Positions 1 to 11,852 are shown, numbered from the stretch's first letter. The stretch is DNA of 64,000 nucleotides from Odobenus rosmarus divergens (GCF_000321225.1 NW_004451527.1:99088-163087), one strand, 5' to 3'. Notes: generated from the letters alone by a model not told the origin. Program-made: numbers and translations.

Positions 1-802
1 CATTTTTGGCCACATTTCTGACCACTTCAGGTTCCTTGAAGTGTTACTACCGTGTCAACAGATGTGACACTCTTTCTGAGGCTCCTGACACTGACTGGCA
101 AATCCATCTCACTTAGCTGGGCTAAGCAAAGGGGAGTGTTCGATACTTAAATACCGAATATTTCTAAAATATTGGCCACTGAGAGCGGTGAAAAGAAATG
201 TTTTTCATTATTATAAATTTTAATTCCTTAGTTAATAAAGGATGACTTTTTTCACATTTATGAGCTATTTTTCATAAGACTGCTGTCCATTTTTTCATTG
301 GAAAAGTCATTTTTTCTTATTAACCTGCATTAACTCTCTCCATATTAAGAAAAATAATCATTAATCTGTCATGTTAATGAACAATGTTTTTCACCAATTT
401 AGTTACCTTAATGTTGTTTGGGGTTCTTCATGTTTGGAGTTATTTATGTATATGTGTAAGTTGTGGGGGTCTTTTATTTTTAAATATCCTCAACTCTATC
501 AATCTTTTCCTTTAACAGTTTTCTTCCGTAGCTTTTATACTGATAAAATCTTCCCCACCCCAGACGTGAGTCAAATATTCACCCACATCCTTCCTTATTA
601 TTTTCATATTTATATCTTTTTCATCAAATTTAAGCCAACTCATGAAGAACCCCTCCTCCAACGGATCTGCACTCCCTCTTCCCCCGCCACACGCTAAATC
701 CTCATACAGACCAATGTCTCTTCTGAGGCTCCCTTTTCTGTTCCATCAGTCTGTGAGGCTATTTTTATATCAGTATCCCATCATTTTAATGATTTCACCT
801 TT
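1..802. other. ZNF18 intron sequence, unassigned
   Basis: AT-rich intronic sequence left of the linker exon. I recognise no coding exon. The 108-codon open frame at 371-697 has low-complexity, Phe/Tyr-rich composition and no family resemblance. The ZNF18 zinc-finger exon is not here. Confidence 0.6.
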
Positions 803-818
803 CTAAAATGACAGATTC

Positions 819-915
819 CTTTTTTTTTTTTTTAAGTAGGTTCCACGCCCAACGTGGGGCTCGAACTCATGACCCCCAGACTGGGTCACAAGCACCACCA
901 ACTGAACCAGCCAGA
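819..915 (-). mobile_element. CAN-SINE, short old subfamily
   Basis: Poly-T at the left, then the short-form body (GTGGGGCTCGAACTCATGAC) and AACTGAACCAGCCAG at the tRNA-like end. It is flanked by a 14-bp duplication, CTAAAATGACAGAT at 803-816 and CTAAAATGACAGAC at 916-929. Confidence 0.9.
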
Positions 916-929
916 CTAAAATGACAGAC

Positions 930-1716
930 TCTTAATATTTATAGATCTAATGTTGATGAAACATTCTTCTTCCAAGACTCTTCTGTATTCTTGCAGTATT
1001 CTCCCAGATAACTACTGAAGATTCATTTTCCTAATTTTTTGGGGGTGTGGGGGGCAAATCCCTTGGGATTTTGATCAGAAGTAAGTACATGGCTTCCTGA
1101 GGTTTACCCCCCTGCTGGCCTGCTTTAACTAGGAACGATTCTTCCATATGGTCAAACAGCATACATGCTCTCTTCCGAGACTTCTGCCCCATTGGTGTGA
1201 GTCCAGATCTGGTAGACTGGCTAACTGTTGCATCTTTCAGACGGGACCAGCCCTTTCTGGTCCTATTACTTGTTCCCACACTAGTCCGCGCCCGTCCCTG
1301 CACCCCTGGCTCTGGCATCGGCTTTCCACAGGGTTCCTCCAGCACACCTTCCAGTCCACCCTGCACATGCCTACCTCCCTGGCCTCTCTTCCTACAGAGC
1401 CTCTCTTTCAGGAACCGACAATGGCATTTCTTTGCCCAGTTAAGGCAGGCTAGCTTTATAGATGCTCTGCAGTCTCTTTCAAGGTAAGATCTAAGGGGAC
1501 CATGTCAGCAGGTGGGTTGAAGGAGGAGGGAGAGAAGAAAAAAAAAAGAATGAGTGGGGATACGTGAGCTATATATCACAAATCTATCATCATATGTATC
1601 ACTATGTATCACATATAAAATCCCTCTGCCAGGGAGCATATGAGAAATCTCTGTCCCTTCCACTCAACTTTGCTGGGAACCTGAATCTATTAAAACAAAA
1701 ACCCTACTGCAACAAC
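930..1716. other. ZNF18 intron, unassigned unique sequence
   Basis: Mixed-composition sequence with overlapping open frames of up to 111 codons on both strands (about 1,031-1,487). No domain, codon bias or splice pattern supports a gene. It may be an old repeat or pseudogene that I cannot name. Confidence 0.4.
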
Positions 1717-1724
1717 CTCTAAAG

Positions 1725-1978
1725 CAGCGTTTTCAAACTTTTTTTTTGTCTGCCACCTACAGTAAGAAGTATGTTCATACTGAAATACAGAACACACACA
1801 CATATTTATAACAAAAATTTCCTGAAATGCTACCTACCCTGACATTTGAGATTTTCTACCTGCATTCTGGTATTTTCTATTCAGTCTTATCACTGCAATT
1901 TTTTAAATGCTGGCTGCAACCTAGAAGATGATTTCACAATACACTGACTAGTCATGCATCCCAGTTTGAAAAATACTG
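1725..1978. mobile_element. Non-autonomous hAT-type DNA transposon (Charlie/MER-like)
   Basis: The ends form terminal inverted repeats: CAGCGTTTTCAAACTT at the left and CAGTTTGAAAAATACTG at the right. The copy is flanked by an 8-bp duplication, CTCTAAAG at 1717-1724 and CTCCAAAG at 1979-1986. CAG...CTG ends with an 8-bp duplication are diagnostic of hAT elements. It has no transposase frame, so it is a non-autonomous fossil of 254 bp. The family name is uncertain. Confidence 0.75.
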
Positions 1979-1986
1979 CTCCAAAG

Positions 1987-2828
1987 GAATCCTTGTGAAA
2001 CAGTTTTATGATAAATGTATCAGTTGGCATTAAAACCCTACATTTCATTCGATGCTTGTAGTCTCTGTACTCTATTAGCAAAGGAAAATAATTCATTCGA
2101 TCCCACTGGGGAGAAAGAATGACTTGTCATGCAACTGTCATCCCTGGCCCTTTCCTTCCTTCACAGCTCTGGGGTCTTTTGTCTACAGAGAAGGGGGGCT
2201 GTGGAGGTAAGCATGACAGGTAGGTGTTACGTGACTGCAATGTTTTCAACAGAGTGCAGCAAACAAAGGGTGACTGCTACATTACAACAGGACAAGGTCA
2301 CATAGCTCCTCCTCTCCAGCCTTAAAATACATGACTTACAGGAAGTGTTTGTCGTTGCTGTTTAGTGAAAGTTAGGTGGCTCAGAGATCGAACATGTTTT
2401 TCTGTTTGTTTTGTCTTAATTAGTTCTCATTTCGCTAGAACCAGAATAAAGAAAGAAAGAAGAAAAATGAGTCAGGAAGGGCAGTAATTGCGGTTATGTC
2501 ACCTTTTTGTAGTGGAATTCGACTCATATCTGTATTGGTATCCATCTGTCCTAATCTTAACTCTCTCTGAGAAAACAAGCTGTCATGGCAGACAAGACTG
2601 AAGGCAGCAGGTCCAATGTGTGGTCTCTATTCCTTGATGACATATATGTGTATTGACAGCCCCGTACCAGAGATGGGGAGACCCAAGGTCAGCACTGCCA
2701 CTGGACTGACCAGATCATGGCCCGTTATAGACAAGGTCATAGACATCAGGTCCTAGTACCTCCCCCACCACTTCCAATTTAATGACAGGAGGTCAGAAAT
2801 GGCTCAGGCCCGATGAACGATCACTCAC
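1987..2828. other. ZNF18 intron next to the linker exon
   Basis: No gene or clear repeat is visible. Stop codons in all frames leave only short open frames. Confidence 0.5.
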
Positions 2829-2936
2829 CTATGCAGGTGGGTCTTGGGATCTTCTCGCCGACAGGAAGGTGCAGTCCCACCAGCTCTTCCCCATATTCTG
2901 TTGAATTAGTCAGATCAGACTTGGAACTGGAAATAC
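2829..2936 (-). CDS. ZNF18: ZNF18 coding exon downstream of the KRAB box (linker exon)
   Basis: This 108-nt exon reads, after the split glycine codon, ISSSKSDLTNSTEYGEELVG and ends KIPRPTCIG. That is nearly the same as the segment I recall from human ZNF18 after its KRAB remnant. The acceptor is a TGCGTGCCAG junction just right of 2936. The donor GTGAGT starts at 2828. The phase is 2 nt in and 1 nt out, matching the exon at 3779-3863. The segment is a linker with no recognisable fold, between the KRAB remnant and the zinc-finger array. The next exon, which should carry the C2H2 fingers, is not in the window and must lie left of base 1. Confidence 0.95.
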
Positions 2937-3045
2937 CTGGCACGCAGAGAGATAACAGGAAGCCTAGATGAATGGGGAGAACTGGGGACCAAGCTGTGTC
3001 CTTCAAAGGTACAATCTGACTGTAAAAGGGAAATATGAAGGATCT

Positions 3046-3230
3046 GGGCTGCCTGGGCGGCTCAGTCAGTTAAGTGTCTGCTTCAGCTCAGGTCATGATC
3101 TCGGGGTTCTGGGATCCAGCCCCGCATGGGGGTCCCTGCTCAACGGGGAGTCTGCTTCTCCCCTTGCTCGTGCGTTCTCTCTCTCCCCGTCTCAAATAAA
3201 TAAATAAAATCTTTAACAAAAAAAAAAAAA
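3046..3230 (+). mobile_element. CAN-SINE
   Basis: Full-length copy: CTGCCTGGGCGGCTCAGTCA head, CTCTCTCTCCCC pyrimidine tract and AAATAAATAAAATCTTTAA tail with poly-A. It lies in the intron just upstream (in gene sense) of the linker exon. Confidence 0.93.
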
Positions 3231-3778
3231 GGCAACTTATCTTAGGCTATTGGGAGCTTCCAAGACCGCGGTAACTCACAAGATGACTAAGATACATGGT
3301 GAAGGTCACAAAAAAGAAAAGTCTGGACAGGTGACCAGAAGGGAGCTTCCATACCACCTGGCAGGTGCAAAGCTCATGACTGGGCCCCACCAGTGGCTGG
3401 TTGGGACACTGTGGTTTAGTGACACGGAGCGTGGACTCAGTCAGCCACAGTGAGTTCTATCCTAACTCAGCACTTACGACCTACGTAACAGTGAGCACAT
3501 GGCTGGATCTGACACTCACCTTGGTCATCTCCAACACGGGAAGACCCTCACCTATCTCATAGATTTAGGGAGCGACTACATGGAATGCAGCCATGACAGT
3601 TCCGGGCACACGGAATCCTTCCAGTACAAGGAAGCTCTCACTAAAATGCTATCCCCAGTCCCCAGCCGTGCCCCTCATGCTCTCCCGGACCCAGGGGACG
3701 TCATGTGGAGCAGCTGTCTCTAACAGGACACGGGAAATGTTTAACGCCTCCTCCCTTCAGACTAGCGCACGCCCTCAC

Positions 3779-3863
3779 CTCCTGAGACCATTTTCCCATA
3801 GGTCTCCAGCATGAGATCCCAGTACTGCTCCTTCTGAGTGGAATCCAGGTGCCTCCACTCCTC
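3779..3863 (-). CDS. ZNF18: ZNF18 truncated KRAB-A exon
   Basis: This 85-nt exon encodes 28 residues beginning EEWRHLDSTQKEQYWDLMLE and ending GKMVSG, plus the first base of a split codon. It is the C-terminal half of a KRAB-A box (consensus EEWxxLDxxQrxLYrDVMLEnY). KRAB boxes recruit the TRIM28/KAP1 corepressor. Here the usual N-terminal half (DVAVxFSQ) is absent from the mature reading, so repression through TRIM28 may be weak; that is an inference. The acceptor is TTTTCCAG immediately before GAGGAG and the donor is GTGAGG at 3778. The upstream exon ends in phase 0, consistent with this start. Confidence 0.95.
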
Positions 3864-4669
3864 CTGGAAAACACACAATGCCATGACACCACTGCGGGTC
3901 TGTGAACCAGCCTTCCCCACCTAGAGGAAAACAGGAACATGCCCTAGCGGCCTGGCCATCCAAAGATCTAAGGAATCACAAGAGGTGGCTCACCGGAAGA
4001 GGCCAAAGGGGAAAACCACAGTCTCCACTTCACTATCTCCTGCCCTGGTTAGAAAACATTCAGGTTTTAAAGTTCTGGATTTTTTTTTTTTCCAGCTGCA
4101 CATATTTAAGAGTGAAGGACACAGAGAGAAGGCAGAGGCCTTTTCTACACTCCTTTACTGTTTTTCTTTTTTTAACTCAGTGCTTATAATAGAGATCTTT
4201 GAACAGTAGGAGCCTGATAGTCCCAATATTTCATTAAAATCTGGAAATTCAAGAGGGAAAAGAAATTAAAAGGGAAGGTGTTGGAAATGCAAGCACAAAT
4301 CAGCAAAAAGGTGGCAAGAGCCCAAGAGGAAGTCAACTGCGTTGTCTCCCTGACACAGATCGGTGGATTCAGAGCAGAGACAGAGGCTGCTTCCGTGCAC
4401 ACCTGGAAACCCCCCAACAGTTCTGAGTTTAAGGTCTAACATTAGACCAGTTTTCCTCCCACTTAGTGGAAAATCGATGGATTCTCTGGAGCCAGGTGCG
4501 CCTCAATTATCCCCCAAAACAAGCCCTTCTTTTCCTAGGAAACTGGAGACTAGAGACTCAAAACTGGGAATGCTATCTAACTGGAGTCTCCTGTGAATTC
4601 AAATTCCAATCTTCCCACCAAGAAGCTGACTGTTAGAGACTCAGTCTGTACAACGGCGCGACTCATAAA

Positions 4670-4790
4670 TATCACAGCCCTTGGAGTCCGACACACAAGT
4701 TTCGAGTCCCAGATCTGCCACTGCTACCTGTGTGATCTTAAGTTACATAACCTGTGAGTCTCCGTCCTCACTTGATTAGAGTACGAAACT
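4670..4790 (+). repeat. MIR SINE fragment
   Basis: The core matches MIR: CGAGTCCCAGATCTGCCACT, then TGTGTGATCTTAAGTTACAT. It is old, diverged and truncated. Confidence 0.65.
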
Positions 4791-4883
4791 CAAAAGCTAA
4801 CAAATAATGTGTCACTTGTTTTCACAGCATGTTGTAGTCTTCATTCGTAGCATTCATCAGTTTATCAACTATTTACGTGTATG

Positions 4884-4919
4884 TACGTGTGTACACACAC
4901 ACACACACACGCATACGCA
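4884..4919. repeat. CA/GT microsatellite
   Basis: A GTGTGTACACACAC...CACGCATACGCAC tract made mostly of CA units, in a ZNF18 intron. A second short CA run lies at about 6,940-6,953. Confidence 0.9.
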
Positions 4920-5473
4920 CAAGTCTCTAAGAGCTGCCCCTACTAGCATGTGAGCTACATGAGAAAAGGACTCTCCACTGTACTTTCTCAGTCCCCACAA
5001 CGATGCGCAGGACAGAGCAGGCACTCGATATATGCTGTCCAGCAGAAATAAAGCCCTCGGCAAATAACTCCTCAGGAAGGGATACATTTATTACTGTTAT
5101 TATCTTACAAGTGGTCTACGGGATACTTGGCCTCCCAGACTCCCCACCAAGGGTTTGCAGAGAGAATTAAGGCATTCTGTACACTTTCCAGAACCTCAAA
5201 GCCGAAAGCCATCCATTATTATCATGAATAGCTAGCTACGGGGAGCAAAACTAAGGAGGACGAATAAGAAAACGAGATCATCCTACAACACAGGTACACC
5301 CAGGGAAGGCATTCTCGGTCCTAAATCAAGTGTGCCCCACAGCACACCAAAGGGAAGTGGAAGACCTGAAAAAGAATGAAGACACCAAAAGTCTGCAATG
5401 AGCAGATACTAAGCAAAAATTTTAAAAAGCAGAAGACGGTCTAGATTTTTTTTTAGGATAAAATGTGAAAAGT

Positions 5474-5655
5474 GGGGGTGTCTGGGTGACTCAGTCAGTT
5501 AAGTGTCCGACACTTGATTTTGGCTCAGGTCATGATCTCAGGGTCCCAGATCGGCCCCGTGTGGGGCTCTGCTTGAGAGTCTTTCCCTTTCTGCTCCTCC
5601 CCCTGCTCAGGCTCTAGCTCCCCCACTGTAAAATAAATAAAATCTTTAAAAAAAA
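5474..5655 (+). mobile_element. CAN-SINE
   Basis: GGGTGTCTGGGTGACTCAGT head and AAATAAATAAAATCTTTAAA tail. Flanked by duplications GTGAAAAGTG (5464-5473) and GCGAAAAGTG (5656-5665). Confidence 0.93.
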
Positions 5656-5714
5656 GCGAAAAGTGACTTAAATATATTTTACCATATTTAAGTATTAACT
5701 ATAACCACATTTTT

Positions 5715-5897
5715 TAAAGATTTTTATTTATTTACTTGTCAGAGAGAGAGAGAGCACAAGCAGGGGGAGCGGCAGGCAGAGGGAGATGCAGGCTCCACAC
5801 TCAGCAAGGAGCCCGACATGGGACTCGATCCGAGGACCCCGAGATCATGACCCGAGCCAAAGGCAGATGCTTAACCGACAGAGCCACCCAGGCATCT
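5715..5897 (-). mobile_element. CAN-SINE (antisense)
   Basis: AAAGATTTTTATTTATTT at the left, a GAGAGAGAGAGC purine tract, and TGAGCCACCCAGGCATCT at the head. The duplication CTATAACCACATTTTT occurs at 5699-5714 and again from 5898. Confidence 0.94.
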
Positions 5898-5910
5898 CTA
5901 TAACCACATT

Positions 5911-7380
5911 TTTAATTTGAATTTTAATTTAGAATTTTTGATTGTTAAAGGAATTCAGAGTTATGAGCTTATTTTGTTAATCTGTGAGTGAAGCTACCTT
6001 AACAACCTCCTAAAAATAACCAGTTTGAGCAAATAACCAGTTTGCTGAATACGGGACCCCTCAGTCTTTTCAATCAGAAGACATAGACCCTTGCTTCAGC
6101 AGTCCCAGAGAGAGTAATGGGCATGTCGAGCACAGGAATGGCTGCTCGGCTGCCTGGCCTGCTGGACACACGGCCGGTTCCATGGGCACTGGAATGGGAG
6201 CTCCGAAAGACAGTACAAGTCAACAGAGAGTGCGGCCACCAAAATCACCAAGGTCCATAATCAGCTCATTCAAAACTCAGAAAAGACGCTTCAGGAGGGC
6301 TCTAAATAGCATACCTCCACATGAAGCCACACACTCACTCAGGGAACTGCCAAGAAGCGAGGGATGTGTGAATAAAGTCCTCACTCGACAGGCAAGACAC
6401 AACTGCACCCATCTTGCCTTTTCCTCATTTTTATAAGAGGAGAAAAAAATCTCAATTCCTATTCCAGAAGGACAGAACTACAGACTCTGACAAAAAAGTA
6501 ATCTTGATTTTCTATGGAGACAGCACCACCTTGTGGGTCCATGAGACCCTGCACAACTGACTTGCAGAGTTCTCCGCACCCTGTTCCTTTCCTGAAGGCT
6601 GAAAACAGGAATGTGAGTAAACGCATCCCCAAGTCTATCTACGTGAGGCTCTAGCTCAGTCACAGTTCCTAACAGTGAAGGACCACTGTATAGGGATGCT
6701 ACTTCATTATTCTGGCATTATTCACGAAGCTCCTAACCTATAAAAGAGATCAGAGGGAGTGATTACATCTTTTTAAATATCTCCTTCACTTCACAAAGCA
6801 TCCATTAAATATTAAGGTCCTTCTGATGCAGATAGCTTTTGTTAGGGTTTGGAGCAGGGATACTGGGATTGGATAAGAGTGACTTTTGTTTGGACTGAGT
6901 GGCTATTAATCAGTTGCCTGCTCAGTATAAGGAAATACACACACACACACACAGTGATGCTGAACATTTTTAGTCTGTATGGAGCTATCCAAAACAAGTC
7001 ATGGTTAATGTTGTTATGTTATGTATAGTTAGTGCTTAATTCTATTGGTTAAAATATGTTCAGAAATTGTATAGACCTTTCATACGGATACTTTTCCTTA
7101 CTACAGAGGCATTCTGGTTTCTCCGTCTCTGAGCCTGGGAAGCTGAGGCTCATACCTGGCATAAGCATCCCACCAAGCACCACCTACTGGCTTCCCTACC
7201 TTGACCTTCACTCCAAGTACCTCGGGAGGCAAGTCCCAAGAAGGGTTCCCCAAAGGTCTGAAACAATGCTTTGATCAAGGCGTACAGGTTCCAGAAAAAC
7301 TATTTTTAGCCAAGCGCAACTTTTCTGAGTTGTTAATTTAACTACGTATTCAAAATTAACCTGTTCCCAAACTTGTTCAC
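5911..7380. other. ZNF18 intron, mostly unassigned
   Basis: No exon recognised. It contains a short CA run near 6,940 and otherwise unique-looking sequence. Open frames are under 90 codons and unlike known proteins. Confidence 0.4.
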
Positions 7381-7384
7381 AGCC

Positions 7385-8945
7385 AAGATGGAGTAACAGA
7401 CCAGATTTACCTTCCCACCTGAAACAAGTGAAAAAGAGAACAAAATATATGACACAATGGTTCGCAGACATCACCTGCTAGGCAGAGCAGAGCAGCGATC
7501 CCTGAAAGTGAGGAAACAAATTAGGTGAGCCCTGCACTGGCCAGGGAGAGAGCACCCCAGGTGTGGGCAGAAAAGAGCTCAGAGTTTGGGGTGAAGGCAG
7601 TTATAGTTAGCAGGGCAGAAGACCAGAGTAGGGAGGCGAACAGAGAGAGAGCTCCAGAGACGTACAGGGTCCCCCCCCAAGTCTGGGAGAGATCCCCCAA
7701 AAGAAGCGGAGGAAACAGAGCTGACATGGTGTTGGAAATAGTTATTTTCCACCAGCCAGAGTAGAATACTTGTACATCAGGCAGCATCAGGTGGAATACA
7801 CGGAAGGGTAGTGCCTCAGTAGTGGGAAAAGCGAGCCCAGACTAAAGACTTCTCTGGTGCCATAACACAAACTACGTCCAAGTAGCTCAACCACATGCCA
7901 GAGCAAAGCTCAAGAACATTTAGAGGAATGTCAAAATACCCAGCACCCAACACTGAGGTAAAATTCACAACATCCAATCAAACGTTGCTGGGCACACAAA
8001 GTAGCAGGAAAACACCTCGAAATGAGATCGATCCATCCAAACTGACTCAGAAATGACAGAGGTGATAGATTAGTAGACAAGGACATTAACACAGATGGTA
8101 TGGCCACATCCTGTACGTTCAAGAAAGTGTAGGAAAGACCCAATATGTTAAGTGTAGACATGAAAAATATAACGAAGCCCCAGTTCAAATTTCTAGAGAT
8201 GAAAACTATACTGGGTGGGATTAAACGTGGATTAGACTCTGTGGAAGAGAAGATCAGTGAACCTGAAGACACACAAACAGAAACCATCCAAAATGAAACA
8301 GATTTTTTTTAAAAAAAAGAGAGAGAGCATCAATAATCTCTGGGACAACCTCAAGAGATCTAACATATGTCTGCACGTTATCATCATATACAGCCCATGG
8401 GGGTGTTATTCTCAAAGTCTGCAAAGAAGCGGAGAAAGAAGGGAGATAGAAAACAGTTGAAGAAATACTGGCCAAAATTCTTCCGAATTTGTGGGAAACT
8501 ATAAACCCACAGATCCAAGAATCCCAAAGAATCCCAAGCACAAAAACACGAAGAAAATGACTCCCAGGTCCATCATAGTCCAACGGTTAAAAACCACCGA
8601 GAAAATAGTCAAAGAAGCAAGAAAACTATATTACATGCAGAAAAACAAGGGGAAGAGTACAGATGGCAGGACTCCATTTTATACGCAATTCTAGAAAACG
8701 CAAACTAATGTACGGTGACAGAAGGCAGCTCAGTGGGGCCTCGCGATCTCAGGATCGGGGGAGCACAGGGGCAGGAGGGAGGGGTCACAAAAGGGCAAAA
8801 GGGAACCTTTGGGCGTAACAATATGTTTATCATCCTGATTGTGGTCATGGTTTCACACATGTGTGTATGTATCAAAAACTTACCAAACTGTACACTCGAA
8901 ATATGGTCAGTTCGCTGTTTGTCAGTTATGCCTCTGTAAAGTTGG
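7385..8945 (+). mobile_element. Old HAL1/L1M-type LINE fragment
   Basis: Starts with a CCAAGATGGAGTAACAGACC leader typical of mammalian L1/HAL1 5' ends. It continues through ORF1-like sequence (for example GAACCTGAAGACACACAAAC) and ends in the old L1 3' signature ACTTACCAAACTGTACACTC ... TTATGCCTCTGTAAAG. Frames are broken by many stops, so it is inactive. It lies in the sense of the plus strand within a minus-strand intron. Confidence 0.7.
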
Positions 8946-9303
8946 CGAGGCCACCTGACCCACATTAGAGAGAAGCATTCAAAACTCAGACTGACTCCTA
9001 TCGGGCGAGGCCTAGACCAGGAAATGAAACAGAGCCTTTTCTCAGCATAGCCCAAGGAACAGGAAAGGGAGAGACAAGAGGGCCACTTCTTCCAGGACCC
9101 AGATTCCATTATTCACTAAACATTCGGCCTCGAGGGAAATGCTGAGACTCAGGTTTCATTCCACGTGTACTGTTCTTGTTGGCCTTGCTAGGCGGTCCTC
9201 TCTGCTCCGCTTCTGAGAACGCGCCCCCTTTCCATCCTCCTGACTGCCAGCTGACACCCTCGAGCCCGGCTCTGGGGTGAGAGAGGCAGGGAAGCCAGCT
9301 CAC

Positions 9304-9395
9304 CAGAGGTGCTGCTTGGAAAAAGGAGGCTCCGAAGTCCTGGTCTCTGATGAGCCTTTCCTCTGGTGGGCCAGGAGGCGGGGTAGCAGCCATCA
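9304..9395 (-). CDS. ZNF18: ZNF18 coding exon between SCAN and KRAB regions
   Basis: This 92-nt exon completes a valine codon and then reads MAATPPPGPPEERLIRDQDF, followed by GASFFQAAPL. The EERLIRDQD core matches human ZNF18. The acceptor is CCCTTCAG before TGATGG and the donor is CTG|GTGAGC, ending in phase 0. The proline-rich start looks disordered, and no known domain is visible. The last residues replace the front half of a KRAB-A box in the spliced product. The intron that follows is about 5.4 kb and holds a HAL1-like L1 and two SINEs. Confidence 0.94.
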
Positions 9396-9827
9396 CTGAA
9401 GGGAGGAACAGAAAGTCTGAAGACTCTAGATGTCGTCACAAACCACTCCCCGGACGGTACGGATGAAAACTGTCCCAAATGAGAACCGATGCCTGTCCCA
9501 CTGTCCATGATGTCAAGACTCGTGTTTACCTCCCTAACAAACTCCCAACTCCCCACAACCTTCCAAACAGCCTCCCCCGTATTTTCCCCCTCCTTCCTTC
9601 CCCCTTCCTCAGAACCAACATTCAAATGGTCTGGCCCAGTGATAAAGGAGATTCACAGACTGAATCTCCACATCAGAGGGATTCAGTAGGTCTACTCTGT
9701 TTCCAAACTTTCTGGAGATACCCTCACCTGAGCAGCATATCATTTTCAACTCACTCTGAGGCCTTCTAACCACAATCCCCAAAACTCCCCAAGAAAGCAC
9801 CACACACCACAAGTAACTGCCCCTCAC

Positions 9828-10017
9828 CTAATTCTTGCTCCATGTCAGACTCCTCTTTCACTGGATGGCTCGGAGGCTCCAGCGGCCTGCAGGGTGAGTC
9901 CTGAAGTCCCAGCTCCTGAGGCCCCACTTCAATATGGCGTTCTACTTCCCCCACATGGCAACTTGCAGATTCCATCTTCTCTGACAAGATTTCCTGTCCT
10001 AGAACCTGGATGCTGAT
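9828..10017 (-). CDS. ZNF18: ZNF18 coding exon immediately after SCAN domain
   Basis: This 190-nt exon opens with ISIQVLGQEILSEKMES and later reads VGPQELGLQ and VKEESDMEQEL. This aligns with the post-SCAN linker of human ZNF18. The acceptor is TCTCTAG before ATCAGC. The donor is TTAG|GTGAGG, leaving one base of the next codon, which the exon at 9395 completes. The IKEE/VKEE-type acidic motif is of the kind often sumoylated in SCAN zinc-finger proteins; that role is inferred, not seen. Confidence 0.95.
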
Positions 10018-10258
10018 CTAGAGACCACATATTACTAATTACCGAAAGATCCAGACTGAGGGGTTCTGAAAGAAACAAAGGTAACACTCTGTAACAGATA
10101 ATAAGTCAGTCCTTAGGGACATGGAGTAGGGAAAACCAGCTTCTCTATCTAGACCAGCAGGAACCTGTGAGGAAAACATCCTGAGAGGGACCAAAAGCTG
10201 AGGCCTGAATCGGGCCTGGGAGACCCTGAACATGCCATTAATAATGTGTTTCTAGTGG

Positions 10259-10918
10259 AAAGAGCCAAGATGTCCATCGACAGATGAATGGATAAAGAAG
10301 ATGTGGTATATATACACAATGGAATATTATGCAGCCATCAAAAGGAATGAGATCTTGCCATTTGCAACGACGTGGATGGAAGTGGAGGGTGTTATGCTGA
10401 GTGAAATAAGTCAGTCAGAGAAAGACATGTATCATATGACCTCACTGATATGAGGAATTCTTAATCTCAGGAAACAAACTGAGGGTTGCTGGAGTGGTGG
10501 GGGGTGGGAGGGATTGGGTGGCTGGGTGATAGACATCGGGGAGGGTATGTGCTATGGTGAGCACTGTGAATTGTACAAGACTGATGAATCACGGATCTGT
10601 ACTTCTGAAACAAATAATGCAATATATGTTAAGAAAAAAAAGAAGAAGAAGAAGATAGCAGGAGGGGAAGAATGAAGGGGAGTAAGTCGGAGGGGGAGAC
10701 GAACAATTAGAGACGATGGACAAACAAACTGAGGGTTCTAGAGGGGAGGGGGGTGGGGGGATGGGTTAGCCTAGTGATGGGTATTGAAGAGGGCACATTC
10801 TGCGTGGAGCACTGGGTGTTATGCACAAACAATGAATCATGGAACACTGCATCAAAAACTAATGATGTAATGTATGGTGGTTAACATAACAATAAAAAAA
10901 TTATAAAAAAAAAAATAA
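10259..10918 (+). mobile_element. 5'-truncated carnivore L1 (3' end of ORF2 and 3' UTR)
   Basis: Begins within the last part of ORF2 (GATGTCCATCGACAGATGAA, then AATGGAATATTATGCAGCCA). It runs through a G-rich 3' UTR in which a related tail module appears twice (about 10,480-10,640 and 10,730-10,900) and ends in an A-rich tail. The target duplication TAATAATGTGTTTCTAGTGG at 10,239-10,258 matches TAATAATGTGTTTCTACTGG at 10,919-10,938. It lies in the intron between the SCAN exon and the next ZNF18 exon and is dead on arrival. A closely related copy is at 34,845-35,599. Confidence 0.93.
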
Positions 10919-10938
10919 TAATAATGTGTTTCTACTGG

Positions 10939-11852
10939 ACAGTCTCCACCAATTAAAACTCAGGTATCTTTGGAATAACTTCTCCAAGACTTTAGTAGAA
11001 AGATGGAATGGGACAAGAGACTTTATCTTCTATTTGTAATGACGAGAAAGTGTTGAGTCAGAGAGCCTTAGAATTAAGGGAGATATGGGGATATACTGAT
11101 GTAGTATAGTAAGAAATATGTATTTGTCTTTGTCCCAGGTTCCTGGCAGAGTCCCTAAAACCCTTGGAACTGCCTAAATGACAGGAGTGAGGAGCATATG
11201 CCATCATGATGAGCTCCTTTCAACCATATCTGAGTTTATGCTAAGAAAGTGACACTCGGTGGGCCCCCAGGTAGCTTCAGGATGGAGGCTGGTCACCACA
11301 GGAACCAACCAGGTGACCAGAGGACTGAACTCGCAGCCCCAACCCTCAACCCCTGAGGAAGGGAGATGGGCTGGAGATGTTCAGTCACCAATGGCCAATG
11401 ATTATCGTGCCTAAGTAACGAAACCTCCCTAAAATCCACTAAACAATGGGGCTCAGGGAGCTCCTGAGCTGGTGGCCACACAGAAGTGCTGGGAGGATGG
11501 CATGCCCAGAGACGCCACGGAAGTCTCCTCCTAGGAGTCATTCTAGTAAATTAACTAACCCGAGGAGGGGGTTGTGGGAACCTCCAAATGTACACAGGTG
11601 ACTTGTGCTTGGTGTCTGAAATGGGAGCAGCCTGATGAGACTGACCCTTATCCCACCGGGTCTGCCAACCCGAGAATATTAGTGTCAGATTTGAACTGAA
11701 CTCTAAGACACCTCGCTGGTATCAGCAAATTGGAGAACTGGTTGTTAGTATGGAAAACCACACACACTGAGGGTCAGGAAAAAGACAAACACACCCGGTA
11801 AAGGCCCCAGAGGAGCCCTGTGCATCACTGGCAGCTTCGACCCTCTGCTTAC
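10939..11852. other. ZNF18 intron after the SCAN exon, unassigned
   Basis: Unique-looking sequence with no recognised repeat or exon beyond the SCAN-exon donor at its right edge. Confidence 0.4.

Noticed and set aside
1..2828. Search for the ZNF18 zinc-finger exon
   Set aside because: No C2H2 pattern (CxxC...HxxxH with TGEKPY linkers) exists on the minus strand here; the exon must lie outside the window.
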